Positions 1-7,568 are shown, counted from the stretch's first letter. The stretch is DNA of 14,583 nt from Caryophanales bacterium UBA3835 (GCA_002392945.1 DGHZ01000042.1:10395-24977); one strand, 5' to 3'. Notes: generated by a model not told the origin, from the sequence alone. Numbers and translations are program-made.

Positions 1-285
1 AGTTACACTGCAGTGTTTTTCATGGCTAACGCATATGATGGCATGGAAGGATACCACAAAGTTAAGGATTTGACTTTTGCAGGAAGAAGCGCGACAGAAT
101 ATCGTTATGATTTAACTGTATATGCGGTCGAGGTTCATTTAACTACTGTTATCGATAAAGAGATTGGCATCACATTATTCTGGTATGCTAGTGGAAAAAC
201 ATATGAAGGCGAAAGTGGCTCTGCGACATTCAAGGTTTTTTCATTCAAGACCGGAAGTCAAGTTGTCGCTCCAGTAATTGGATAA
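1..285 (+). CDS. C-terminal part of a secreted or surface protein (5' end outside window)
   Basis: The frame is open from base 1, so this is the last 94 residues of a longer protein and its start is not visible; the GTG at 13 has no ribosome site and is not a convincing start. The fragment has alternating polar and aromatic residues typical of extracellular beta domains, no cysteine, and no membrane anchor at its end (it stops at ...APVIG). Near its end, LFWYASGK followed by KVFSF resembles part of the N-terminal domain of the next gene (GMFCYIESSGK followed by LSVVSS), suggesting related beta-sandwich domains. The next gene starts 14 bp downstream, so the two are probably one transcript. No function can be assigned; export is inferred from composition and neighbour. 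Confidence 0.6.
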   Translation, partial: SYTAVFFMANAYDGMEGYHKVKDLTFAGRSATEYRYDLTVYAVEVHLTTVIDKEIGITLFWYASGKTYEGESGSATFKVFSFKTGSQVVAPVIG

Positions 286-299
286 AAGAGGTGTTACGC

Positions 300-2732
300 A
301 TGATGAAACTGTTTAAATTTGGGTTAATATCATTAGCTTTATCACTTTGCATTGGAAGTGGTGTTTTTCTGTTAAAAGGGCAAAAAGCGCCAACTAAAGT
401 AGAAGCTACTGCCGTTAGCATTCTTAATCCGACTTTTATAAACGATTACCAAAATCTTAATGGGCAAAACTGGTCAAGCAATGACGATCCTTCTGATGGT
501 CAATCCAGCGATGCAAACACATACAAAAATGCGCTTAAATCAACAACCAGTGGTTTCACGAACTATAGCGTTTTTACTATTACTACACACGAAAGTAGCA
601 ATGTATCAGATGCTTCATATATTCAAGCAGCCTCTGGTTCAACTGACGATTTTTTAGCTCAATATGTGCCAGCGCATATGGAATTTGTTGTTGCTCCGTA
701 TACAAAGGTTACTTATAGTTTGACTTTTAGACTAAGTGCTTATAGATCTAAAACCGGAAATAACGCAAGTACAAGAGCGGATTTCTCTACCGAATTCTTT
801 TGGTATGGAGAAACCGCTCAAACTCCAACAACCTGGTTCTATCATAGCAATGACTTTACAACATCAACAGGAAGAGGCTATTCACAATATCGAGTAGCCG
901 ACGAGGTTCCAGGCAATACTGCTAGCCACGATGTTGTTAAATCTTTCACCTTTGAAAATAACGCATCTTCTGAAGTAACCAAAAAGGTGTATTTTGGAAT
1001 GTTCTGTTATATTGAATCTTCTGGAAAAACTGGTAATTATACCGGAAAATTATCCGTTGTTTCTTCGACAAAAGACGTTTCAAATGCGGTGGCTTCAGTT
1101 AACGGAACTAACTATTATACTTCTACAACTGCTTTGTCAGCATATAATGCTGCTTCCAATTCAACTATGACTCTTATTTCTGACTTAGATTTTTCTGCGA
1201 ATCACTATTCTCTCAGTTCAGCAGGAGGAACAGTCAACTTAGTAAACCATACTATTAATTTAGCAAATAGAGTATTATACATTGCCGCAGACACAACTAT
1301 TACAGGCTCTTCAGGAGGCAAGGTAACTTCGACTTTTGCTTACGGCACGATAGCGATTAACGCAGCAGCAGTTTTAACTTTAAGTGGATACGCAAAAATT
1401 GAAAATACTTGTACTGACACAGCAACAGCTAGAGCAGTTCTTCTTGGCAACGCAAACGCTAAAATCTTCGTTGAAGAAAACGCACAAGTAATATCCAATT
1501 ATTATGGAATTCAAAATGATAATGGATATATCTATTGCTCTGGCAAGATTATTTCTAATAACTCCTCATATGCTATTTATATAGGTTCATCTGATGATGC
1601 ATATAAATATATATTCCTATATGGTAGCAATGTTCAAGCTTTAAAAGTGCGTATTAATAATTTAGCAAAAACATATTTTTACGCAGCATTTAATTCAACC
1701 AGTTATTCTTCCGCTACTGGTGTTAATATTGAACTCAACACCTACACAATTGGATCAATTGTCGTGAGAAATGTTAACAATTCAAACTATTCAAAATTCA
1801 GCATCTTACAAGTTAACTATAGACTTTCTAAGTCTTCAACAAATATGATTGTTGCATATAGAGAAAGATCTGTTACTTATACTTTAACTAATCTTTCTAG
1901 CAACGGTCCTGCAACTTGCACAATAGGTAGTGATTTATCATTTACTATTTCACCAAATAGTGGATACGTACTTCCAAATACCATCACAGTGAGAGTTGGA
2001 ACAACAACATTAAGCCAAAACACTGACTATACTTATAATTCATCTACTGGCGCAGTAGTAATTAATAAAGAAAACCTCACAAGTGATGTCACAATTACCG
2101 CCTCTGGTGTTGTTCAACACACCGTGACATTCGTTGATGAAAATGGACAAGCAGCTGAACCAATTGTCGTTAAAGGCACTCAAAGTATTCGTTTACCAGA
2201 TTCAGATAACGAACCAGCTTACCACCATACTACTTGGTTTGATAATCCAGAATTCACCGGTTCTGCCTATACACCAAATAGCCTTTATCAAATCTCCTCT
2301 GATATGACATTCTATGCTCGATATACACAAGATGGTAGAGATGTTGTTTTACAATTTGTAGGTATTGAATTACACTTTGACGTTAATGTCATTTCCACCA
2401 GTAACACTAGCGACACTGGTGCTTGTAGAGGCGAAACTGGTTATTACGAAGTCGCAAAAGCGAAATATCTTTCTTTAAACAATGCACAAAAGAAAATTTT
2501 CTGTGAATACAGTGAATTCGCTGCAGCTAGAGCAAGATTTATTGCTTGGGCAAATGCTAATAATGAAGATCTAAACTTAAGCACATACGCTATTGTTCAA
2601 CAAGCATCAAAAATCGTTCCTGCAAACGATAGTAGTGATACTGGTAATATAGTCATTATTATCAGTGTTGTTAGTTTATTATCCTTTGTTGCGCTCATCG
2701 TGATTAAACGCAAGAAAAAAACTTCCAATTAA
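300..2732 (+). CDS. Large anchored surface protein with beta-helix-like region and InlB-type repeat
   Basis: An 810-residue exported protein. The ATG at 300 is preferred over the in-frame GTG at 291 because AGAGGTG at 287-293 lies 6 nt before it. In order: signal peptide (about 1-27, MMKLFKFGLISLALSL); an N-terminal beta domain (about 40-260) rich in Ser, Thr, Asn and aromatics; a region at about 262-520 with short repeated strands (VNLVNHTINL, TTITGSSGGKV) like a right-handed parallel beta-helix; a small beta domain (526-605); a Listeria/Bacteroides InlB-type repeat (607-677: TVTFVDENG, TTWFDNPEFTG, DMTFYARYT); a C-terminal module with two Cys (about 685-780); and one membrane helix (783-804) followed by KRKKK. 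There is no LPXTG. A probable role is adhesion or carbohydrate contact at the cell surface; this is inference from architecture. A strong terminator follows. Confidence 0.85.
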   Translation: MMKLFKFGLISLALSLCIGSGVFLLKGQKAPTKVEATAVSILNPTFINDYQNLNGQNWSSNDDPSDGQSSDANTYKNALKSTTSGFTNYSVFTITTHESSNVSDASYIQAASGSTDDFLAQYVPAHMEFVVAPYTKVTYSLTFRLSAYRSKTGNNASTRADFSTEFFWYGETAQTPTTWFYHSNDFTTSTGRGYSQYRVADEVPGNTASHDVVKSFTFENNASSEVTKKVYFGMFCYIESSGKTGNYTGKLSVVSSTKDVSNAVASVNGTNYYTSTTALSAYNAASNSTMTLISDLDFSANHYSLSSAGGTVNLVNHTINLANRVLYIAADTTITGSSGGKVTSTFAYGTIAINAAAVLTLSGYAKIENTCTDTATARAVLLGNANAKIFVEENAQVISNYYGIQNDNGYIYCSGKIISNNSSYAIYIGSSDDAYKYIFLYGSNVQALKVRINNLAKTYFYAAFNSTSYSSATGVNIELNTYTIGSIVVRNVNNSNYSKFSILQVNYRLSKSSTNMIVAYRERSVTYTLTNLSSNGPATCTIGSDLSFTISPNSGYVLPNTITVRVGTTTLSQNTDYTYNSSTGAVVINKENLTSDVTITASGVVQHTVTFVDENGQAAEPIVVKGTQSIRLPDSDNEPAYHHTTWFDNPEFTGSAYTPNSLYQISSDMTFYARYTQDGRDVVLQFVGIELHFDVNVISTSNTSDTGACRGETGYYEVAKAKYLSLNNAQKKIFCEYSEFAAARARFIAWANANNEDLNLSTYAIVQQASKIVPANDSSDTGNIVIIISVVSLLSFVALIVIKRKKKTSN

Positions 2733-2750
2733 TTAAATAATTAAGATTAT

Positions 2751-2783
2751 AGGCACAGGAATTAAATCTTGTGCCTTTTATTT
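2751..2783 (+). terminator. Rho-independent terminator after the large surface protein
   Basis: GGCACAGGA (2752-2760) pairs with TCTTGTGCC (2767-2775) over 9 bp with one G-T pair, around a 6-nt loop, then TTTTATTTTAT. It lies 19 bp after the stop codon and ends the operon that began outside the window. Confidence 0.9.
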
Positions 2784-2794
2784 TATAAAAACCA

Positions 2795-2800
2795 TATAAT
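2795..2800 (+). promoter_or_regulatory. -10 box directly upstream of the Nudix remnant
   Basis: A perfect TATAAT ends only 6 nt before the ATG at 2807, so transcription would begin at or next to the start codon. There is no Shine-Dalgarno sequence and no good -35 box; the preceding terminator stem occupies that space. It is a candidate leaderless promoter, or a relic, since the gene behind it is broken. Confidence 0.45.
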
Positions 2801-2806
2801 AAAAGT

Positions 2807-3081
2807 ATGAAAACTCTCGAAATTAAAGGCGATAATTACTTTGGTAGATACGACCATATTAGAAAAGCGTGTCGTGCGGTTATCATTGATAATAGCAGCA
2901 TTCTTCTTTCTTGTGAAACTAGAACAGATTTATGGATGCTTCCTGGTGGTGGATTAGAACCAGGTGAAAAAGGCGAAGAATGCGTTATTAGAGAAGTTGC
3001 TAAGGAAATAGGTAATATCTTAAGCCATCAAAATTGAAGAAGAATGTATGTACAAAAACGATAAATTTTGATAACGACTAA
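2807..3081 (+). pseudogene. Truncated, frameshifted Nudix hydrolase remnant
   Basis: The intact frame gives 76 residues and stops at a TGA (3035-3037), about half the length usual for a Nudix hydrolase. The N-terminal strand region leads into the Nudix box at residues 48-69: G48, E54, R62, E63 and E67 are present, but the expected metal-binding Glu at position 66 is Lys (REVAKEIG instead of REVxEExG). Directly after G69, another frame (from 3016) reads YLKPSK, the type of sequence expected to follow 'ETG' in these enzymes, before stopping at 3079-3081. This indicates a frameshift near 3014 plus loss of the 3' half. Intact relatives hydrolyse nucleoside diphosphates linked to other groups. A short functional protein cannot be excluded, but decay is the better reading. 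Confidence 0.7.
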
Positions 3082-3110
3082 TTACTATAAATATTTATTT
3101 TAATTCTTTG

Positions 3111-3116
3111 TATAAT
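3111..3116 (+). promoter_or_regulatory. -10 box of the CstA-family gene
   Basis: A perfect TATAAT ends 8 nt before the ATG at 3125, and no purine-rich ribosome site lies between them. The predicted start of transcription is within about a base or two of the ATG, giving a leaderless or nearly leaderless mRNA. The -35 region is AT-rich without a clear TTGACA. Confidence 0.5.
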
Positions 3117-3124
3117 ATCTTATT

Positions 3125-4603
3125 ATGTGGACATTTTTTATTGCTTTAATCGTTCTAATTGGAGGATATCTAGTATATTCTAGATTTTCTGAAAAAATAT
3201 TTGCGATTGATAATCGTAAAACTCCCGCGATTGATCATCCTGATGGAGTGGATATTCATCCTCTTCCTAAATGGAAAAACTTTTTAATTGAGTTATTAAA
3301 TATTGCTGGAACTGGTCCAATATTTGGAGCAATTTCTGGCGCATTATTTGGCCCAATTGTTTTTGTTTGGATTGTTGTAGGCTGTTTACTTGGTGGGGCA
3401 GTTCATGATTATTTTTCTGGCATGATATCTTCTAGAAATAGTGGCGAATCTATGGCGCAAATATCTAGAAAATACGGCGGTAAAGTTGTCATGATATTCC
3501 TAAGAATATTTTCTGTTATTTTATTGATTTTAGTAACTGCTGTATTTGTGGTTTCTCCATCTTCTTTACTCGCTGATTTAACTAACGGTAATGTTTCAGC
3601 TTGGATATGGATGATTATAATTCTAGTTTATTTCTTACTTAGTGCGATTGTGCCAATTGATAAAATTATTGGTAAAGCCTATCCAGTATTTGGAATTATT
3701 TTAGTAGTGATGGCATTAGCCATTATTGGAGGAGTAATCTTTCAACAAGATAAATATCCTCTAATTGAATTAATTGGTAATTTAAAAGATTATTCTGCCG
3801 CTAATGGGGATCTTCCATGGTGGCCATTTATGTTTACTACAGTTGCTTGTGGAGCGGTAAGTGGGTTCCACGCTACTCAATCTCCGGTTATTGCTAAATG
3901 TATTAAAACTGAAAAAGACGGACGACAAATCTTTTATGGAGCGATGGTTGCCGAAGGAATTATTGCTTTAATTTGGGCTGCAGCAGCAATGGCGTTTTTT
4001 AGAACGAATACTCCTGACGGCTTTGCTTCTTTAGTTGATATTGGTGGAGGTAATTCTATTTCTGTAAGAACAATGTCAGAAACTATATTAGGACCAGTAG
4101 GAACAGTATTAGCAATAGTAGGCGTGATAATTTGTCCAATTACTAGTGGAGATACCGCTTTAAGGAGTTGCAGACTGATAGTTGCAGAATCATTTCATAT
4201 AAATCAAAAGAAAATGAAAAACCGATTAATTATCACTTTGCCGTTATTTGCAGCAGTTATCGGTTTAAGTATATGGAACTTTGCTGATTCGTCTAATTTT
4301 AATATCCTGTGGCGGTGGTTTGCTTGGTCGAACCAAGTTTTAGCAGCTTTTACTTTATGGATAATTACTATCTATTTGTTAAAAGAAGGGAAATATAAAT
4401 GGGGATCTTTGATATCCGCGATTCCTGCAAGCTTTATGAGCGCGGTTACTATTACATATATTTTTGGGGAACCGAAAATATCTTTAGGCCGATATATCCC
4501 TATGAATGTTGCCTATATTATAGGTGGAGTAACTACTGGAGTAGGATTTGTCCTCTACTTTATCTATCTACTAAAAAAGAGAGTGCTAGTAAAAGTTAAA
4601 TGA
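3125..4603 (+). CDS. cstA: CstA-family transporter (peptide/pyruvate uptake type)
   Basis: A 492-residue integral membrane protein with many hydrophobic helices. Family signatures are visible near the N-terminus: DNRKTPAIDHPDGVD (about 29-43), PKWKNF, LNIAGTGPIFGAISG (about 59-73) and GGAVHDYFSGM (about 90-100), then PITSGDTALRS in the second half. These match the carbon-starvation protein A family, whose characterised members take up peptides or pyruvate in symport with cations. The length fits the shorter Bacillota form rather than the roughly 700-residue enterobacterial one. It is a single-gene unit with its own promoter and terminator, and the broken Nudix gene sits just upstream. The ATG at 3125 is the only plausible start and has no ribosome site. 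The substrate cannot be read from the sequence. Confidence 0.9.
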   Translation: MWTFFIALIVLIGGYLVYSRFSEKIFAIDNRKTPAIDHPDGVDIHPLPKWKNFLIELLNIAGTGPIFGAISGALFGPIVFVWIVVGCLLGGAVHDYFSGMISSRNSGESMAQISRKYGGKVVMIFLRIFSVILLILVTAVFVVSPSSLLADLTNGNVSAWIWMIIILVYFLLSAIVPIDKIIGKAYPVFGIILVVMALAIIGGVIFQQDKYPLIELIGNLKDYSAANGDLPWWPFMFTTVACGAVSGFHATQSPVIAKCIKTEKDGRQIFYGAMVAEGIIALIWAAAAMAFFRTNTPDGFASLVDIGGGNSISVRTMSETILGPVGTVLAIVGVIICPITSGDTALRSCRLIVAESFHINQKKMKNRLIITLPLFAAVIGLSIWNFADSSNFNILWRWFAWSNQVLAAFTLWIITIYLLKEGKYKWGSLISAIPASFMSAVTITYIFGEPKISLGRYIPMNVAYIIGGVTTGVGFVLYFIYLLKKRVLVKVK

Positions 4604-4627
4604 CACAATAATATTTTCAATGAAATT

Positions 4628-4653
4628 AGTATAGATTTTATCTATACTTTTTT
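4628..4653 (+). terminator. Rho-independent terminator after the CstA gene
   Basis: AGTATAGAT (4628-4636) and ATCTATACT (4640-4648) form a perfect 9-bp stem with a 3-nt loop, followed by an unbroken T run to 4653. It also lies just beyond the stop of the minus-strand peptide gene, but the T tract on that side is poor, so it serves mainly the plus strand. Confidence 0.85.
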
Positions 4654-4668
4654 GTTATTCAGATTGAA

Positions 4669-4959
4669 TTATAATCCGTAAAAGTAGTATCCGCATTTTT
4701 TGCAGTGCACACGAACATATTCATCTTCTCTACCTTTGTTATATCTTTCTACCACTTCAGTATCGCTTGAACCACATTTTGTGCATTTCCATCTAAAATC
4801 GGAAGAGCTACAAAAGCCACCAGATACTGCTGCTAATTGTTCATCAGTAAGTGTAACGCCTTCTTCCTTGGCTGCTTTTAATAATTCATCTTGGCTTTTA
4901 CAAGCTTTAGCCTTAGCAATTTGTTCTTCGGTTAAACCTTTTAATAGTTCTTTTTTCAT
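4669..4959 (-). CDS. Nif11-type double-glycine leader peptide with ribbon-like CxxC/CxxC tail
   Basis: A 96-residue peptide. The ATG at 4957-4959 is chosen because TAAGGAGA lies just upstream on this strand (core at 4971-4976); in-frame extension past it has no ribosome site and crosses the divergent promoter region. Residues 1-48 look like a Nif11-type RiPP leader: an amphipathic Lys/Glu/Ala-rich stretch, then LTDEQLAAVSGG ending at G47-G48, the usual cleavage point. The remaining 48 residues hold C50, then C59-x2-C62, a 23-residue gap, and C86-x2-C89 with aromatic ends, the layout of a small zinc ribbon rather than a typical bacteriocin core. No maturation enzyme or peptidase-transporter is in the window. 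It may be an exported metal-binding or modified peptide, or a cytoplasmic protein that keeps a leader-like N-terminus. Its function is unknown. Confidence 0.8.
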   Translation of the reverse strand: MKKELLKGLTEEQIAKAKACKSQDELLKAAKEEGVTLTDEQLAAVSGGFCSSSDFRWKCTKCGSSDTEVVERYNKGREDEYVRVHCKKCGYYFYGL

Positions 4960-4987
4960 AAGTAATTTTCTCCTTAGACATGTAAAT

Positions 4988-5017
4988 GTTATCACAACAA
5001 TTGTCACAAATGTGCCA
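4988..5017 (-). promoter_or_regulatory. Weak candidate promoter for the Nif11-type peptide
   Basis: On the minus strand GATAAC (4988-4993) could act as the -10, with GGCACA or TGGCAC (5011-5017) about 17-18 bp upstream. Both hexamers match poorly, so this promoter would probably need an activator. The phased heptamer repeats overlap it. Confidence 0.3.
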
Positions 5018-5019
5018 CA
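4990..5019. repeat. Three phased heptamer direct repeats in a divergent control region
   Basis: Read on the minus strand, TGTGGCA (5013-5019), TGTGACA (5002-5008) and TGTGATA (4990-4996) recur at 11 and 12 bp, about one helical turn each. This is the layout of sites for a regulator binding as a head-to-tail oligomer. They overlap the weak minus-strand promoter and lie upstream (about -60 to -90) of the plus-strand one. It is a candidate site only. Confidence 0.4.
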
Positions 5020-5044
5020 TGTATTTATGCGAAATATAAAATAT

Positions 5045-5074
5045 TTAACAACTTCCCGCGCAAATGTGTATAAT
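5045..5074 (+). promoter_or_regulatory. Sigma-A-type promoter of the second surface protein
   Basis: TTAACA (5045-5050) and TATAAT (5069-5074) are separated by 18 bp, five of six and six of six matches to consensus. Transcription would start near 5081. AGGAGG at 5095-5100 then precedes the ATG at 5114 by 13 nt, slightly longer than usual. Confidence 0.75.
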
Positions 5075-5113
5075 AAATTTAAATTATTTTTCCTAGGAGG
5101 AATAAGAATATTT

Positions 5114-6730
5114 ATGAAATTTAAAAAGACTTTATTACTAGCCTTACCTTTATTAGGAGTCGCTGTTGGTGGCTTAGTTGCTTTTAATTCCAAAAGCGCT
5201 AGTGTAGCTGAGGCTGCTGATTATTCTACTCCTAATAGAAGCTTAAAAGTTGATGTTGACGGCAATGTTAGCGCAACATTTACTGTTTCTAATGAGGACT
5301 TTGAGCTTAATCAAGGATGGTTACTTTGCTTATTTAAAAATAAGCCAGCTTACGATACTAGTACACGTAAACTTGTTAACTCTGCTAATTTGCATCCATA
5401 TAGTCTTGAAGCCTGTGAACATTATTTCTTTGCAGCTAGCTCAGAAGATAGTGGTGAAATTATCATTAATTGGGAGAGTACATTAGCCGATCAAAAAGTG
5501 GCTTGGAAAGGAACTAAAGCCGAAGGCGAAGTGGGACATCAATTAAAAGATTATTTCGCCGAAAAAGACTGGCATATTGTTATTGGCCCTCGACATTTTG
5601 AAAGTCAATGGGGCGGATCTAATCCGGAAAAATACCCAATTGGTGAAGGCTTAAATAATATTTGGGAAAACTGTGATTATTATGTTGGTCAAAAGAGCGC
5701 TTTGTTAAATGGTGCCGACGGACAAACCTATCTTGATTTAACTCAACATACTGGTTGGGAAGCAGACGAAGTAAAATTTGCATTCTATTATTGGAACGGA
5801 GCGAATAATGGATGGTCTGATTTTGCCACATCTGTTAGCAATAAAGATCAATTTAAACATCTTTATTCGGCTGAATATTCTCTAGAATTTGTTCCTACTA
5901 ATACTATTGCTGTTAGGTTTGATAAAGACGTTTCTGTACCTAGTTGGGAATCTACCCATTATAATCAAACTCAAAATTTAGACTTCCACAAGTATAGTGT
6001 TGTTGTTATTAATGGTGATGATAGTGGTCATGAATATCCAATGGCAAATGTTAAATTCTCCGATACTGAAAAAGTTGCTTTAGATCATTTGAAACGTAAT
6101 GATTCTGGAAAATCTGAAAACTTTAATCAGTGGTTTCCTTTAACAGTAGGACAAATATTTGATGTTGAATTTGAAGGTGCTACTTATAGTGAATTTAAAA
6201 TTCACAGCTCTCTAGCTTCTAATTTTGATGTTAAATCAGTTGAAAACAAAGTTAAAGTTCTTGTTGATGGTATTTATGCTTTATATTTCAATACCGACGA
6301 GCATTCTTTATATATTACTACATCCGCTTTAGCAGAGGCTGATGAGTGGAGTATTGCTTTTTTAGGAGATGGCTGTGCAAGTACTAAATCTAAAACTAAC
6401 TGGGATAAATTTGAAGATGATTTTGATGATCTTAGCGATGAAGCAAAAGAGATCTTAGAATCTGAAGAACATGTTGCTCACGATGCAGAAGTTACTGGAT
6501 ATATTGCTTTAGCAATGCAAAGATATGACTTCTTAGTGTCTAATTTTGCTGGATTTGATGATTATATCGGTAGATGTGATTCTCAACATTTCTCACCATA
6601 TCAATCAGGTGCTTTAGTTATTTCTAATGGTGAAAATAATGCTTCATTGATAATTATTGTTGTAACTGCAGTTTCTTTATTAGCGTTTACCACTTTATTA
6701 GTGTTTAAGAAAAGAAAAAGCATTAGATAA
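5114..6730 (+). CDS. Anchored surface protein with conserved C-terminal module
   Basis: A 538-residue exported protein. The start at 5114 (MKFKKTLLLALPLLG) is set by AGGAGG at 5095-5100 and the promoter; upstream in-frame sequence is antisense to the peptide gene and is not coding. A signal peptide covers about residues 1-33 (processing probably near AEAAD). The middle (about 40-400) is Trp/Tyr/Asn-rich and looks all-beta, with no domain I recognise. Residues 405-505 form a module opening with FLGDGC, passing through LSDEAKEIL and MQRYDFLVSNF, and containing two Cys. A membrane helix (510-532) and FKKRK tail end the protein, without LPXTG. The module and anchor resemble those of the surface protein at 300-2732. 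It is divergent from the Nif11-type peptide gene across 154 bp. A surface or ligand-binding role is inference. Confidence 0.85.
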   Translation: MKFKKTLLLALPLLGVAVGGLVAFNSKSASVAEAADYSTPNRSLKVDVDGNVSATFTVSNEDFELNQGWLLCLFKNKPAYDTSTRKLVNSANLHPYSLEACEHYFFAASSEDSGEIIINWESTLADQKVAWKGTKAEGEVGHQLKDYFAEKDWHIVIGPRHFESQWGGSNPEKYPIGEGLNNIWENCDYYVGQKSALLNGADGQTYLDLTQHTGWEADEVKFAFYYWNGANNGWSDFATSVSNKDQFKHLYSAEYSLEFVPTNTIAVRFDKDVSVPSWESTHYNQTQNLDFHKYSVVVINGDDSGHEYPMANVKFSDTEKVALDHLKRNDSGKSENFNQWFPLTVGQIFDVEFEGATYSEFKIHSSLASNFDVKSVENKVKVLVDGIYALYFNTDEHSLYITTSALAEADEWSIAFLGDGCASTKSKTNWDKFEDDFDDLSDEAKEILESEEHVAHDAEVTGYIALAMQRYDFLVSNFAGFDDYIGRCDSQHFSPYQSGALVISNGENNASLIIIVVTAVSLLAFTTLLVFKKRKSIR

Positions 6731-6755
6731 TTAATTCATTAATCATTTATAAAAC

Positions 6756-6780
6756 AAGGGTTCTTATTTGAACCCTTTTA
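6756..6780. terminator. Bidirectional terminator between convergent genes
   Basis: AAGGGTTC (6756-6763) and GAACCCTT (6770-6777) make a perfect 8-bp stem with a 6-nt loop. T runs follow on the plus strand, and on the minus strand the stem is followed by GTTTTAT, so it can end both the surface-protein gene and the HAD phosphatase gene that converges on it. Confidence 0.85.
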
Positions 6781-6782
6781 AA

Positions 6783-7568
6783 TTACATTAATTTTTTAAG
6801 TATATATTTCACTCCGTGTTTAGTTACGGTTTTAGTGATGTGTTTAGCCCGATCTTTTACTTCTTCTTTGCCGTTACCCATAGCGATGGAGTAATTAGTT
6901 TCTTCAAACATCGAGATATCTTGATTGTCGTCTCCAATAGAGCAAGCATATTCTTTATCTATCTTTAGATAGTCTAAGACAAATTTAACTGCTTCTCCTT
7001 TTATATGAGGGATACTAGCGACATCCACCCCATAGTCGTGATATCGGTAATAATATAGAACTTTAGGGAGTTTAGCCTTTATAAGTTCATCATATTCTTT
7101 GGAGATAAATAGATTGACTCCTATTACTTGTTGATGATGATAATCTTCAATAGGTGGGATATCTTCGGGATAGGTAGCAAATAATTTTTTAGCAACTTCA
7201 ATATTATTGTTAATTAAGAAGCAATCATAAGGTCTAATACCTTCTAGATTACCTCCATATTTATTTGTGAGTTCACATAAAGAGATGAAGTCTTCTTCTT
7301 TCATTAACGGATTATAGATAATTTCATCTTTATAAATGATTAATCCTCCATTAGCAAGAATCATCCCGTCTGGGGTAAATAAATCTAATATCTTAATTCT
7401 TTTAACTGAATGATATGGTCTAGCAGTTGATAAAAAAACTAAAACTCCTTCTTTTTGGAGTTTAGATAAATATTTAATTGACCTTTTATCAAATCTAGAT
7501 GGAGTTTTAGAATGATCAAATAAAGTCCAATCAATATCGCAAAAGATAATTTTTATCTTTTTATTCAT
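6783..7568 (-). CDS. Cof-type HAD-superfamily phosphatase
   Basis: A 261-residue soluble protein with all four HAD motifs: DIDWT (D11 nucleophile, D13 acid/base), STAR (about S47-R50), K190 in IKGEAV, and GDDNQD (212-217) binding magnesium. The insert between motifs II and III is the large cap of the IIB/Cof group, whose members dephosphorylate sugar phosphates, pyridoxal phosphate or flavin mononucleotide. The substrate cannot be told from sequence. Its ATG overlaps the last 8 bp of the upstream membrane-protein gene, so the two are probably translationally coupled. No separate promoter is evident. Confidence 0.92.
   Translation of the reverse strand: MNKKIKIIFCDIDWTLFDHSKTPSRFDKRSIKYLSKLQKEGVLVFLSTARPYHSVKRIKILDLFTPDGMILANGGLIIYKDEIIYNPLMKEEDFISLCELTNKYGGNLEGIRPYDCFLINNNIEVAKKLFATYPEDIPPIEDYHHQQVIGVNLFISKEYDELIKAKLPKVLYYYRYHDYGVDVASIPHIKGEAVKFVLDYLKIDKEYACSIGDDNQDISMFEETNYSIAMGNGKEEVKDRAKHITKTVTKHGVKYILKKLM

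Noticed and set aside
2640..2729. LPXTG-type sortase signal in the large surface protein
   Set aside because: The sequence before the helix is DSSDTGN; there is a TG but no LPxTG or close variant, and the second surface protein lacks even that.
3035..3037. TGA as a recoded tryptophan codon allowing a longer Nudix protein
   Set aside because: Reading through gives only a short tail ending at a nearby TAA, Trp is TGG throughout, and the CstA gene ends at TGA.
4700..5113. In-frame extension of the second surface protein upstream of 5114
   Set aside because: It would run antisense through the leader-peptide gene and across its own promoter and ribosome site; the signal peptide begins exactly at 5114.
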